This document shows positions 51,515-62,321 of a stretch of 64,000 nucleotides of DNA, piece after piece. The position numbers were made by a program, and so were the translations under genes. This DNA comes from Symbiodinium kawagutii (taxonomy: Eukaryota > Sar > Dinophyceae > Suessiales > Symbiodiniaceae), in the NCBI GenBank assembly GCA_009767595.1, contig VSDK01011699.1, positions 56,616-120,615 on the forward strand, in the 5' to 3' direction. The notes under the pieces are model-generated. The model made no database searches and was not told the DNA's origin. It worked only from the letters and a program-made list of their open reading frames with translations. The first letter of the stretch is position 1; every line of letters begins with the position of its first letter.

Positions 51515-52700
51515 GTGGGTGATGGGTGGATGATGGGTGATATTAGTTACCAGGTGATGGGTTATGGTGGTTTTATGATGGTTATGATGGATGATTGATA
51601 GGTAGATATTACTTACTAATGGTGACTGCGATTATAGTGATGAATAGTTGTTCTGACTAATAGTGATTCATAGGTGTGAATTATGATGGCTGATGCACGG
51701 ATGCTTTTTTGTGCTCCATGGTGGTGAATTGATACTTGACTGGTGAATCTATGAGCATTTGGAGATGGTGCTTTTGAGGGGGGTACCATGGAGAGATCTC
51801 AACTTCAAGACACTTGGGTCAAATTGAGTCAGGCAATTTCTTCCGTGTGCATTAAAATTTGGTCCTACCAACCAATATATTCCAAAGCCAGCTAGATTCC
51901 CACAGGGTATGTGATTATTATAGTTTGCGAAAATTACTATATAGCCATATTATGAATAGCTTTATTGGACACATATATGTTTGGTGTTTGCTGTTTATGT
52001 GTCAATGTTTCGATTTAACGGTGCTGCTTCAGGTTCTGTCAAACACCAGTTTCGTTACCTTTGCAAGGATCAATCTTGGTCCATGATGATGACATATCAT
52101 TGGTTGACTATCGCAAATTAATCATCCTTAGCTACTGAAGGGTTTAATCAACCACTATTAACCATGGATGATGACATATCATCAAATTTGGTTGACTATT
52201 GCAAACTAACCAATGAGATTAGCCATTTTTTAATGATGATGACTATTAACCAAGGATTAATCATCATTAATGATGTTTGATTAACCATCCTTGGCCATCA
52301 TCAAACATTATGAACCATATCGATCAAGCATCATCCACCATCCTTAACCTCCATCAATCACTACCAACCATTGTAATCATCATCAACCAATAGTCAATCC
52401 ATCATAACCACATAGAACCACTGTTTTTAATTGTCAGAAATTATACAAAGTACCATCCTTATTCTTATCCGATATAGGAATAGACTATATTACCAGCCAC
52501 GTTATTCGTATTAATTCCTTTAATGGTAATACTGTAATGGAAATACTCACTTACTAGTCTTGTTTTCTTAATTGTGGTTCGTATTAATCTTACGACCAAT
52601 TCCCACCTTTTGCCCGGAAAATTACAAGTGCACAATCGCTTGTCATACTGGACCCTCAGATTCCTGCGCAGGCCCGCTGCTTTTTGCTTCTTAACCGAAA
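51515..52700. other. intron-like; TGATGG left, CCATCATTAACC right
   Basis: 51515-51600 and 51130-51230 are ATGATGGTT-like; 52140-52400 is ACCATCATTAATCATCC-like, the complementary word. The two halves could pair. No gene seen. Confidence 0.45.
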
Positions 52701-52705
52701 AACTG

Positions 52706-52800
52706 TAAACCCTAAACCTCAAACCCTAAAACCCTAAACCCTAAAACCGTAAAAACCTAAACCCTAAACCCTAAACCCTAAAACCATAAACTGTAAACAG
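52706..52800 (+). repeat. interstitial telomere-like repeat (CCCTAAA)n
   Basis: About eleven units of CCCTAAA or close variants (cctaaacctc, aaccgtaaaa, aaccataaac) over 95 bp. CCCTAAA/TTTAGGG is the plant-type telomere unit also used by dinoflagellates. Unique sequence lies on both sides, so this is internal and not a chromosome end. Confidence 0.75.
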
Positions 52801-52988
52801 CAAAGTCCTAAAGCACAAATCGCTGCGTATAGCCAACGTTTTCGTAATTTCTCCAAGTTGCTGAGTGTTATACTGTGGTACAATGTTCAAGTTTCCGGGC
52901 AAAGGGTGGGAATTGCGTGTAATCTTACCATCCACAATTACCGTTGTATTATCCTTTGTAATTTGCCATAACCCACCATGACTTCACC

Positions 52989-53060
52989 ATTTTCCGTGCG
53001 AAGCCCTTGGTGCCAGGCATTTCCTCCCACTCCCAGCGCACCGTCATCGCCTCCCACACC
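52989..53060 (-). CDS. minus-strand exon, Trp/Glu-rich
   Basis: Minus strand: acceptor ccactaccgcag, donor gtgaag. Reads LVWEAMTVRWEWEEMPGTKG then FARKM. The open frame also extends upstream (VIRLLLPHAPAPLPQ). The plus frame (KPLVPGISSHSQRTVIASHT) is also open, so strand confidence is moderate. Confidence 0.45.
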
Positions 53061-53230
53061 AGCTGCGGTAGTGGAGCCGGTGCATGTGGCAGCAGGAGCC
53101 GGATGACGGTGGTTGGGATGATGATAGGGTACAACCAGTTGTAGTCAATGGGAACGATCATCATGGTGTATACCCTAACCAGCATGAGCCAATGATTTGT
53201 ATAATGAATATACCCTAAGCATCATTTGGA

Positions 53231-53234
53231 TGAA

Positions 53235-53298
<64 letters not shown>
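53231..53298 (+). repeat. (gat)n microsatellite
   Basis: About 22 GAT units, then TGATGGTTAACTGATG-like sequence. Confidence 0.9.
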
Positions 53299-54601
53299 GT
53301 TAACTGATGCTTACTTGGTGATTAATGATGATTAGGGTATGATCAATGAGTTCACTCCTTAATCAATGGTTGATGATGCTGGCTTTGACACGGTAATCAC
53401 AACTTATGAGTTAACTAGTCATTGATTGGTAGTGCATGATGATCGATTCCGGAATAACTGATGCTTTGTGATGGTTAGATAATCGCTCATGATGGTTGAT
53501 TGTGGTTAATAGCGTTTGATATCGTTTGATGATGGTTGACTGGCGGCTAATGATGTTAAATGCTTAATGACGGTCGATAATGATTGATCATGATGAATTA
53601 TTGACGTTTGATGGTTACTTGTACTGGTACCATTGAGTTTTACCAACGCTTTTAGCTATAGCCACAGGAGCAAGCATATTTTTTGTTGATATGAATAGCA
53701 TGGTGGACTTGATGATTGATTATATTCACCAGTGGTGTAGCAGAAACATTGGAGATAATACCCAAAATGGTTTGGGTGGAGTAGCAATGTTGGAAATGGC
53801 CAGCTAACTAGCATACCTGTTCTTTTCTCAGTAGTGAAGCTTGCAATTGGTTTAGAAGGATGTGCCTGGATATGCTCGTAGGAATAGTATGAATCTCATT
53901 AGTGTTCCTTTATCGCGCTGATATTATTTGGTGGTAGTCGTAGTACTATCTTATTATATATTTCATTGACAAGCATGGGTACAAGCAACAATATTGATAA
54001 TGAAGCCAACCACAGGGTTGTACACAAGGGGTAGCGAAAGATCGCTGGTGGTTATCCAGTGATGAGCCGCCAACTATAGGGAATTCCTCCGGCCAAAGTA
54101 ACTATCGACGCATCACATCTCTTGTGACTGGGGAATCCTGACTCCTGACCCAGGAAAAATTGTCTCCAGCTTATGAAACAATGAACAGACGAAGTGTGAA
54201 AATCAAATAAAGTAACCTCGCTTTGTGCCATGCTTGTGGTCCTCGTGAACACCACCCGATTTACGCAGACTCACAACACCCTCCCTTACAAATTGCTGGA
54301 TGGGGCTACCAACGCAGTCGCCGTATCGGTTGTTCATCCAATAATAGGTTCATAACGATTAATTAATATTGAGCGATTATACAGGGGATATCAACCAACA
54401 ACAACCAACAACAATAGTTGAACAATATAAAACAAATACTGAGGTGGCTTTAAACTGTATCCCCTGTACTTGCAAATGGTTGGTTGGTTGAATAATATTC
54501 TTCTTTGGGGTTGAAACCACAAACCCGGAATATATTGATCTTGTACAATATTGTATACGCAGTGGGAGCACTTAAAGTTCAAAAAAAAAGCGTCACTTCA
54601 G
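53299..54601. other. intron-like, TGATGGTTGA sequence
   Basis: 53300-53640 is diffuse TGATGGTTGATGATTG simple sequence. The rest is AT-rich. Minus ORF 54052-54255 and overlapping ORFs at 54377-54582 (in a family B-like remnant) are not supported. Confidence 0.4.
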
Positions 54602-54672
54602 AATCTTTTGCCGTGTTCTTTGCGTTTCGTCCAGACATACAGGTGATTTCGACAGCCATCAATCATCGGCAA
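54602..54672 (+). CDS. exon, phase-matched to next exon
   Basis: Acceptor cgtcacttcag, donor gtataa. Reads SFAVFFAFRPDIQVISTAIN then HRQ, ending in phase 0. The next exon (54802) starts in phase 0. Confidence 0.6.
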
Positions 54673-54801
54673 GTATAACCCACCAAAATGGTGGTTTCTC
54701 AAAGTAGGGTACCCCCAAATCATCCACTATTAACCATGCATGTATAGGTAATAAACCAAGCATACCTTTGGGGTTCCCCAAACTGACTAGGTCGAAAGCA
54801 G
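54673..54801 (+). mobile_element. family A introner-like intron (129 bp)
   Basis: Starts gtataacccaccaaaatggtGGTTTCTCAAAGTAGGGTACCCC and ends GGTTCCCCAAACTGACTAGG TCGAAAGCAG. The interior AAATCATCCACTATTAACCA T and AATAAACCAAGCA match the family. Removing it joins two open frames in phase, the cleanest case in the window. The right terminal repeat is partly lost. Confidence 0.65.
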
Positions 54802-54945
54802 CACGAAGATTATCCCATTCACCTGAGCGCAGTCGATGATGCTACTCGACGGTCCGGTGCGAAGTTTGATGACGACCGGACCCGCTGGCATGTTGGAAGG
54901 CAGCTGCTGGTTTTGATTGGCAGGATCCCCGACAGTCTTTGCTGA
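54802..54945 (+). CDS. terminal exon, phase-matched
   Basis: Frame HEDYPIHLSAVDDATRRSGA, KFDDDRTRWHVGRQLLVLIG, RIPDSLC and TGA (54943-54945). In phase with the exon at 54602. Asp/Arg-rich; family unknown. The frame is open leftward to 54786, so a slightly earlier acceptor is possible. Confidence 0.6.
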   Translation, partial: HEDYPIHLSAVDDATRRSGAKFDDDRTRWHVGRQLLVLIGRIPDSLC

Positions 54946-56345
54946 TAATTTGTATTATATTGGGTTCATCAGTCAAGTAGGCAGGTTCTTTTGATTCGTT
55001 GCGCTGATTTTTGATGGTTGTGTGTATTTTGTCGGCTAGTTGCTGCTTCAGGCTGGAGTGGATTACTCTACTGTAGTTGATGTCAGGCCTGCCCTTCTCA
55101 TTCCATTGCCTTGATACCTGAAGAAGATGAAAAGATAGTGCAAGAATAACTGCTGCAAGAACAATGACAACACAATGTTGAGAAGCCTAAATGAATACAC
55201 TTGTTTGGTACAAGAACAAGGTAGTAAAGGCAGCCGACAAAAAATGAAGGACAAGACGAACAAGTTACAAGAGTCACAAGTGCATTTGTTGAAGACATTG
55301 CCATCAAGCAGAACTTCAGGATACCTTGGACAAGGAAACATGAAAACACACAGATATAGGTAACAGCTACAAGTTTGTAGAGAAGGAGTACTGGGTCCTA
55401 AGTCTTTGTAGTGTTATGGTGATTGAAATCCAATTCCCTGAAAAAGATGGCAATGTAAATATGGAAATGTGAACTCAGCACCTCCATCCGATTCATTTAA
55501 AATCCGAAAATGAAAAGTAGCAGTTAGGGTTCCGAGCATTGAGCTGTGGTGGCTATTGTGTTTCTCTCTCAATCGGCGATGGTAGTCGAATGTAAGTGTC
55601 GGGCTACAGCCGGTGGTAAGAGCCAGTTTCAGCAACCGCTGCTTAGAAAATTGTTGGGTTGAGCCGACCATCCGATTGATTAGTTGAGCCGACCAGACAA
55701 TTGATTGATAGTTGGGTCAACTATTTAGATGACCATGGCTGCCTACAAAACCTATAATGAGATCAGCTTCGGTCATAGCGGTCATGACTATCTTACTAGT
55801 GTTGATTTACAATGACACAGGCGACTGTAACAAGCATCAAACGAGTTTTGTTGACATTGCTACGTGATAGCATGTTGCTAACTGATTTCTATATAGCTAT
55901 TTTGGTGTGCTACTGGGTAGTCATACTGGTCTGAGTTGATATTAGTAGTGGATGAATTGTAATAATTCCATTATATAGACAAGTGATATCCTACCATAGT
56001 ACACCCAATATGGTTTACCATTTTGATTGTTACTATCCTTTTGGATATTACTAATTAGCTGATATTCCTAGTTGATATGCCATTTTGATTACCCTAACTC
56101 CAACTATACAGCCATCTCTACCACTGAGCACTGCTCAATTGATTCAACCACTGAGGGTAAGATTTGGCGCCGTGGCTACCCTATACCCCTGGTGTAACCA
56201 TCATTCACCATGCTGGCTGCTATCAAATGAGTGAGTTCATGATAGCATGATTGATACCATATGAGTAATTCATCTTAACTATTGCTATGTCATTTAGTAA
56301 TTGATATGACTACATTAACCATCATAGCCGTTGTATTACCTTGAG
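54946..56345. other. intron/intergenic with weak ORFs
   Basis: Opposing ORFs at 55063-55363 (plus: QEQGSKGSRQKMKDKTNKLQ) and a minus ORF 55414-55671 (TTGCSPTLTFDYHRRLREKH) have some protein character but no splice support. The rest is AT-rich. Confidence 0.35.
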
Positions 56346-56445
56346 TGAACTGCCAGCGACCCAACTGGTCGCCAGGAAGTTTCGTGCAGAGGCGGCGGGT
56401 GTGGTTAGCAGCTGTTGGGAAGGGAGGCGATAACTGGAGCTGGGA
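56346..56445. CDS. exon-like, strand unresolved
   Basis: Plus reading after ttaccttgag: ELPATQLVARKFRAEAAGVV with donor gtgtgg near 56399. Minus reading: SQLQLSPPFPTAANHTRRLC TKLPGDQLGRWQFTQ with donor gtaata. Both have proper splice sites, so the island is very probably coding on one strand. Confidence 0.45.
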
Positions 56446-56516
56446 CTTAGTATAGCATGATTGGTTGGTATCACAATCCCTATGGTCGCTGGGTTGTCTT
56501 GGGGAGCTCAATAAAT

Positions 56517-56624
56517 GCTGGTTTCTCAAGTCACAGGGGTCCCAAATCACCCAATCTTAATCATTTAGAATAATAAACCCACCAATTTGTTGGGTCCCCT
56601 ATGGCTTGCGAAACCACCATGTAG
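56517..56624 (+). mobile_element. family A element ending at an acceptor
   Basis: GCTGGTTTCTCAAGTCACAG GGGTCCCAAATCACCC on the left, GGGTCCCCTATGGCTTGCGA AACCACCATGTAG on the right. The final AG is the acceptor of the next exon. Confidence 0.6.
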
Positions 56625-56688
56625 CGAACTGGGCTCCGCCACCCATGACCCTGTTCTTTGTCGGATCAGTGGTCAATGTCGGGGACAG
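56625..56688 (+). CDS. internal exon
   Basis: Acceptor at the end of a family A element, donor gtaccc. Reads NWAPPPMTLFFVGSVVNVGD plus AG. Hydrophobic core (MTLFFVGSVVNVG). Confidence 0.55.
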
Positions 56689-56913
56689 GTACCCTCAGCT
56701 GTTGCTGATTGAGTGTGCTGGGTTCACCTGCATGGATTTACAGGGATGACAGCATCAATGATGATGGCAATGCCAAATTTACCTAGTGGAAATACTGTAA
56801 TTGTTGGTGCATGTTCATAAGAATATCATAGATTTTAGCCATATCCGTTCAACCAACGAATTCATCAACAATCATCAAGCAACGGGATGAAGCCGCCTTT
56901 TTTCATGGTTCAG

Positions 56914-57084
56914 GTCGCGGAGATGAACTACAAGATGCGCAATTCCTTCGGGGCGGTGCCGAGTTGCCGCTACATTTCCTTTGCGGAAACCGTGCGTGGA
57001 GGGAACAAGGCCAGGGGCTTGGGCCTAGCTGATCGTCATCAGGGTCACCTTTCGGAAAGCACAAACGTGGCGACCTCCAGATGA
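56914..57084 (+). CDS. exon, unknown protein
   Basis: Acceptor catggttcag. The frame reads VAEMNYKMRNSFGAVPSCRY, ISFAETVRGGNKARGLGLAD, RHQGHLSESTNVATSR and TGA. The first 35 codons are strongly coding; an earlier donor is possible. Followed by TGAATGGTTGAGAATGATGG sequence. Confidence 0.55.
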   Translation, partial: VAEMNYKMRNSFGAVPSCRYISFAETVRGGNKARGLGLADRHQGHLSESTNVATSR

Positions 57085-57836
57085 ATGGTTGAGAATGATG
57101 GATATGATGGTTGGAATAGTGAATGGTTGATACTATATGACTAGTAGTGAGTGGTTGATAATCCTCTCCCATTCCAAAGGTGATAATTTCTTGGTGGAAA
57201 ACCTCCACGTCGGAATCTGGAGGGGCCATTGAGGCTCCCTCGTTCATCGTTGACAGCTGGATTCAGCTGTGGATAATCCATCGTATTGGATAAGAGAACA
57301 CCAGCAGTCTTCAGGGTGGAACTGGGGAAGGTTTATGGATCTACCGTCAGATGTTACTGATCGATTCTTTTGGAATGTAGTAACGATCATGATTCTTTGA
57401 CAGGTTTTTTTGACCCACAAAAATCATGATTGATCAAGAGGATGATTGGCCTCCACTTGTCTTTACAAAAGCTGTGGAGAGCACCTGTGCATGATGTGAA
57501 GAGCTGTGCACCGCCAGTGTGTTCGAAAGCCATGGATTTCTCTGGGAAGCCTTATTCAGCAGCTGGCACACCAATGAGCTCCAAGTAGCCTCCCCATTGT
57601 GTGTTGGGCATGTAAGCTTGATATCGAATTTAGAGGCATCCTGGCAAGCCGATACAAAATACTTTGTCATCATGATTAATTAACTACATTCAACGACGTG
57701 TCTTTTGTTTTGTGCCTAGAAAAATGGTTATATCACTCTTGTTGCCTACAAGAAATGTCCTACAAGGAAGGAATATGACTATCATTGCTGGCTGGTTTGG
57801 TTCTGCTCACCACTGAATCCTTTGGCCACTCCTCAG
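57085..57836. other. intron-like with a minus ORF
   Basis: Minus ORF 57434-57673 (79 codons; CQDASKFDIKLTCPTHNGEA, TWSSLVCQLLNKASQRNPWL) has some protein character and could be an antisense exon. Otherwise AT-rich. Confidence 0.35.
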
Positions 57837-57880
57837 GTGACGGCGATGTGTCAAGCTCCCAAGGCGGGGCGACCAGTTGG
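57837..57880 (+). CDS. short exon before a family A intron
   Basis: Acceptor ccactcctcag. Reads VTAMCQAPKAGRPVG (donor G|gttttc) or DGDVSSSQGGAT (donor A|gttggg). Both join an open frame in the exon at 58016. Confidence 0.5.
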
Positions 57881-58015
57881 GTTTTCATGGTTGGGGTGAT
57901 GGGTGTTTCTCAAAATCAGGGTGCACCCAAATCATCCATTAATAGTCATGTTTAATACTAAACCAACCACTTTTTTGGGTACCCCTATGGCTTAAGAAAC
58001 CACCACGTCCATCAG
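57881..58015 (+). mobile_element. family A introner-like intron (about 135 bp)
   Basis: GATGGGTGTTTCTCAAAATC AGGGTGCACCC on the left, GGGTACCCCTATGGCTTAAG AAACCACC then acgtccatcag on the right. A full-length copy bounded by exons on both sides. Confidence 0.6.
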
Positions 58016-58158
58016 TGACCAAGCTCCCAATGGACCCAACATCTGCTCCAACGCTGGCAGATCACCTTTTCAAAGTGGTCTACTGCAGATGCTCGAGCCT
58101 CAGCTTTTTCGGTGCATTTGCCCTGGAACCGAAAAGACCACTTGAAGTGGTCTACTGA
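58016..58158 (+). CDS. terminal exon
   Basis: After cgtccatcag, frame TKLPMDPTSAPTLADHLFKV VYCRCSSLSFFGAFALEPKR PLEVVY and TGA (58156-58158); an alternative frame reads DQAPNGPNICSNAGRSPFQS. AAAGTGGTCTACT occurs three times nearby (58073, 58147, 58177), a short dispersed repeat. Confidence 0.45.
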
Positions 58159-58498
58159 TCAGTGGTTAATTTTTCAAAGTGGTCTACTCCATCAGCTGGT
58201 TTGTCACTGACCACGGGTGATACGGTGATACAGTGGTTAATCAGTAACCAGAACCTAGGTCCTTGGGAGGTTGTCGGACCTGTTCGTGGCTGTTCCAAGA
58301 GACCACTATGACGGTGACTGCCGGCGAGTACAGTTGACCTTCTATTTTTGTTTAAGATGTTTTGCATACATGTTGAAAAGCAATATTTTTTGAAATATAG
58401 AATATATGTATATAAATTATATTACATATCAATTAACATTGCATATCATATATTAATATATGTTATGTATATTGATATATCAATAACATGCTGCAAAG
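58159..58498. other. intron-like, AT-rich
   Basis: TAATATATG-rich tract at 58380-58490 before the next acceptor. No gene. Confidence 0.4.
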
Positions 58499-58652
58499 CA
58501 ACCGGATGTTGACTACCCCTATGGATCCCATGGTCACTCCGAGGCCTTGCTGAGCTTCGCCTCGCAACCTGGGAAGGCCTGCTGCGGCCTCAACTTCGCC
58601 AACGGGGAGCAGGCGCAGCTCCAGGATACAGCAGCTGGACGGGGGTGGAAAG
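58499..58652 (+). CDS. internal exon, unknown protein
   Basis: After catgctgcaaag, donor G|gtcatc. 51 codons: QPDVDYPYGSHGHSEALLSF, ASQPGKACCGLNFANGEQAQ, LQDTAAGRGWK. Strong third-position GC, among the best exons. CC pair and His-rich start. Minus ORF overlaps but has no splice sites. Confidence 0.65.
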
Positions 58653-59967
58653 GTCATCTTAGAGTGAGCAGTTGGATGTGTCAATGATCAGTAGTGTCGA
58701 AAATGTCATCAACAAGCAAAAAAATCATTTTGTGAGTGTTGGTGTGTCAATAAAGATGATTTTTGCTTTTTAATGGCTTAGCACCAACGAAAATCAACAA
58801 CATTTTGCGCATAGGGTTCAGACTCATGGGTGAGTGGCAAAGGAGATGGTCAACTGGCTTTGGATAAGGGGCCCACGTTTTCTTCAAAGAATTGATGACC
58901 TGAAAGCAATACATCAAGCTTTTTGATCATGGTTCCCAGGCATTGGATATGTCACTATTTGTGTGTTCATGAGCAAGGAAAGTATGCAGTGAATATGGAT
59001 GCTTTGCATTTGTTTATGAACGCACAAGACATTCTGGAATCCTGGAATCCGTTTTTCCAATAATATGGGGCTGTACGTCCGCTGTGCTGGCCAACCATCC
59101 AAGTTGGTCATGGTTGTTGTACATCTTTCATGTCTTTCTGTTGGTTTTGTATCCCAAATCAACTTTGAGAGAGTCCCAAGTCCTTCGAATTTCCGTTTCC
59201 CGCCATTGGCATTTCGAAGCAAATGATCACTGAAGGCTCAGTGTGGTGGTCAGCCAACTCTATGTGCAATTTTGGGACTTGACCATGTGTACAAGGCTAC
59301 AACTCCCACACTGATATGGGCTGCATGTATTGCGTCCTAGAACCGAAGCAATTTAGTGCCTTGTTTTTTCCACTTGCCATTTGTATTTGGCAATGACCCA
59401 TGGGCATATCGCGGAGTCCCGTTTGGATGCGTCAGGAACATGGAGAGGAAAAAAAGTCACGGCAGAATGGTAATGACGGACTTCTTTGACATGGGTAGTC
59501 TATCCACACATAAATTAATGAGAATTGTAAGATGATCAGAAAAGACGATGTATCAAACAAGTTGTTTGGATAACCATAATATACAAGTTGGTCATCATTC
59601 CATATCAATGATGTCCAATTGTGGTATTGGTTACTGGTATGTCAATAGATGCTTGTTCACCCAGAATTGTTGGGTTCCCAACAAAAATGATTGTTCCTAT
59701 ATCAACCCCACAGTTGGTTTGTTGGTGTTCCTTAATCTTGTCAGCTGCAGTATTGACCCCTTAAACACGCATCATGGACCATCATTAATCTAGATGATCC
59801 TGGTATATCCGGATAACTACGCTTCATCATTGGTCATAATCTCCATCAACATCAGTATGATTCCCATGAGAATTAGCCATCATTAGCCGTCATTAAACAT
59901 TAATACACAAATCATTTATTTAACATCATTAATCATCATTGATCCTTGAAAAAACATCACTGGTTAA
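58653..59967. other. intron-like with a weak minus ORF
   Basis: Minus ORF 58914-59222 (102 codons; GGKRKFEGLGTLSKLIWDTK) is possible but unsupported. 59870-59945 is CATCATTAGCCGTCATTAAA sequence typical before exons. Confidence 0.35.
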
Positions 59968-60099
59968 GCAATAGATTATGGATCTTCTTATCAACCACTT
60001 CTTGGCCATCATGTCCTGGATCGCACCCAGCAGATAGGTGGGCGGTGGTTACAAGACGGGAGCATTGGCACAGGACCGCACAGCGAAGGTGGGGTTTAA
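59968..60099 (+). CDS. terminal exon
   Basis: Frame open from 59968 (acceptor probably caatag, ending 59974): YGSSYQPLLGHHVLDRTQQI then GGRWLQDGSIGTGPHSEGGV and TAA. GC-rich right half. Confidence 0.45.
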   Translation, partial: AIDYGSSYQPLLGHHVLDRTQQIGGRWLQDGSIGTGPHSEGGV

Positions 60100-60774
60100 G
60101 GTGGTTAGTGATCAAAATGCTAATAACCATGGGGATCATATGATGAAGAACGGTGACTGACAGTGACTCTTTTGTGGTGCAAATATATGTTTTCTTCTTT
60201 GTCAATGAAATGATTGCGTCAAATAAGAATCTTTGATAAGAGTGTAACACTGACCAATTCAGGGCAACTGATGGGTATTGATGATTATAGACTAGCAACA
60301 CTGGAACAATTCAGATCGACGATAGTCCGACAATGATAAATGCATGATTCCACATGTGGAGATGCCAATTGGTGGAGCATAGATGGCTGCTAGTTTCCTA
60401 CTGATTGATGGTTTTTTTATAGGGCATTTTAGTATTCACCAGAAGTGGAATCTGTACTGTCCAAGCCGTATCAGCAGGTATTGGTTCTGTTTCTTTCACT
60501 GCTCACCTGGTATCAAGGAGGTAAGTGCATTCGAGTATGAAACCTTTCTTCAACAGACGGACTGGTGAACAACAGACGACATATATAAGCATTTTTGCTC
60601 ACAAACATTTTTCTATTCCTGAGCATCCTTCTAGGGGCTGACAGATATCCTGATAGGAATTTGTTGCCGTGGACTCGCTGTGTTTGCTAGGGGTTCATGA
60701 CCACCCTGACACTTAAGTCGACCATAAGCCACTGACTACTAGGCGATAGACCATGACACAAGCGTCATTTCCAG
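60100..60774. other. intron-like, no gene seen
   Basis: AT-rich. ORF 60383-60568 (YCPSRISRYWFCFFHCSPGI) is weak. It ends at a strong acceptor (tcatttccag). Confidence 0.4.
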
Positions 60775-60975
60775 GAGGAAGACTTGTGCCGGCGCATTCC
60801 GAACCTCTATACCTCCTTGCTCAACGCCAAAAGGGCCCGGGGAGCTCAGGGGTTCGGACACAGCAACGAGAACTTGGATGAATGGGCAAGGATAAACTGG
60901 ATGAATTCTCAGCAAAATTGGATGGAAACATGGGATGGTTTGGTAGATTCTATGCAGGATCTATCAACCCAATAG
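60775..60975 (+). CDS. terminal exon, acidic/aromatic
   Basis: Acceptor gcgtcatttccag. 66 codons to TAG: EEDLCRRIPNLYTSLLNAKR, ARGAQGFGHSNENLDEWARI, NWMNSQQNWMETWDGLVDSM, QDLSTQ. The second half could instead be intron after a possible GA-type donor at gcaag|gataaa, since TGGATG repeats begin there. Confidence 0.55.
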   Translation, partial: EEDLCRRIPNLYTSLLNAKRARGAQGFGHSNENLDEWARINWMNSQQNWMETWDGLVDSMQDLSTQ

Positions 60976-61835
60976 CTGGGATGGTTGCTGGAAATTCACT
61001 GAACGACATGTTTGTCAGACGGTACCAGTGAAGCTGAGGAGTCGGCAATCATCCAGAAGCAGAACTGCATTCTTTGAAAAGCATGGAACAACCCTAAACG
61101 ACCATGGATGTCAGGTAGGGACGAGCAGCCACTGAGATATTCTGCAATTATCTCTGTCCAGATTATGTCAGATTTCTTTTGGGCTCTCCCGCCACACACA
61201 CACAAGAGCCACCGAGGATGGAATGTATCCTTTTGGACCCTGCACTTGTCGATCTCCCGCTCGGAACTCAGATGAAACTGAGGAGCTGGTGGCAGGTGCA
61301 TGATCCCATGGTGGATTGAATGGCTTTATGGTAATAGCTTTATGACTTTATGGCTTTACGGTAATAGCTTTATGTTTATCAAGCATTGGCAACTGGTTGA
61401 GACTGGTAAATTATACTTAATAATTCATGGTCATAGCAACGGTTTTGTTGATTACTCTTTTTTGCACGCCAAGAGCTAAGACCTGCGTCAGCGGGAGCAA
61501 AATAAAGTTGCTCATGGGGGATCAAGGATACAGTTTAGTTATCGGGCCATAGGCAGCCATAGGAGTGAACCATCTCGAAGTGAGGGAACCCGCCATCTGG
61601 TCTCAGATGGTCCGCACCACACTGTGGACCGACCTGTACTCAATCAAAGGGCACCTGAAGGCACCAATGCAAGAATAGAGTTTTGATGGGGCTCAGAGAC
61701 CCAAGAGGAGCCTTTGATCGTTCATCAGTGATTTTAAGCGAGATAGTTTACACTGGCAAGCACTCTTGTGTACTCATGGGCCAGTTTGTACTCCTTGGGT
61801 CATCAGCAGGGCTTTGAACTTGTGACCGTCAAGAC
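60976..61835. other. spacer with a weak minus ORF
   Basis: Minus ORF 60996-61301 (101 codons; CRVQKDTFHPRWLLCVCGGR) is possible. 61320-61380 repeats GGCTTTATGGTAATAGCTTT A. Confidence 0.35.
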
Positions 61836-62321
61836 TTGTGTTTCCATTGTTTCGCAAGTGACTGCCATACTGCGCCATACTCTTGCAATACTATACATAT
61901 AAAATTAATCAATGTTCCCCTTGCATCCCATAGCATATCCCAACAAACCCTGGTCCAGCATTGGGATCACTCAACAGGGGCACCTGAGAGCCCCAGTGGT
62001 GCCCCAACCTTCGGGGTGCCCAGCATTGGGCCCAGTAGCACCAGAGTTTGGACGACGCCACGTCCTTGTTTGACGTGTCAATCCCGCAGCTTTGGGGGTG
62101 CCAGAATTCCAACTCTGAACTTGATCCAGTGTAAATATTCACCTGGTACCCACACGAATCTTTTGATGCACTGGTTCCCATTTTTTGCCGGGCTCATGTC
62201 GCATGGCCAGCGTCAGGACAAGCCAGAGAAATATTCTGATGTCCTTTTCACAGCCGATCTCGTCGAGTGCTCAGCATACCTCCAAAGGAGAAAGCCAACG
62301 TTGAAGCCGATCCTTGCTTAG
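61836..62321 (+). CDS. coding-like ORF, C-terminal exon candidate
   Basis: 161-codon frame to TAG. Most convincing are GAPESPSGAPTFGVPSIGPS (with a small internal repeat gtggtgccccaacc / ggggtgccc) and the end MSHGQRQDKPEKYSDVLFTA DLVECSAYLQRRKPTLKPIL A. The start is probably a splice acceptor near 61960 (ctggtccag), not the first Met. Confidence 0.4.
   Translation: MCFHCFASDCHTAPYSCNTIHIKLINVPLASHSISQQTLVQHWDHSTGAPESPSGAPTFGVPSIGPSSTRVWTTPRPCLTCQSRSFGGARIPTLNLIQCKYSPGTHTNLLMHWFPFFAGLMSHGQRQDKPEKYSDVLFTADLVECSAYLQRRKPTLKPILA

Noticed and set aside
52706..52800. Chromosome end
   Set aside because: Unique sequence continues for more than 10 kb on both sides, so it is interstitial.
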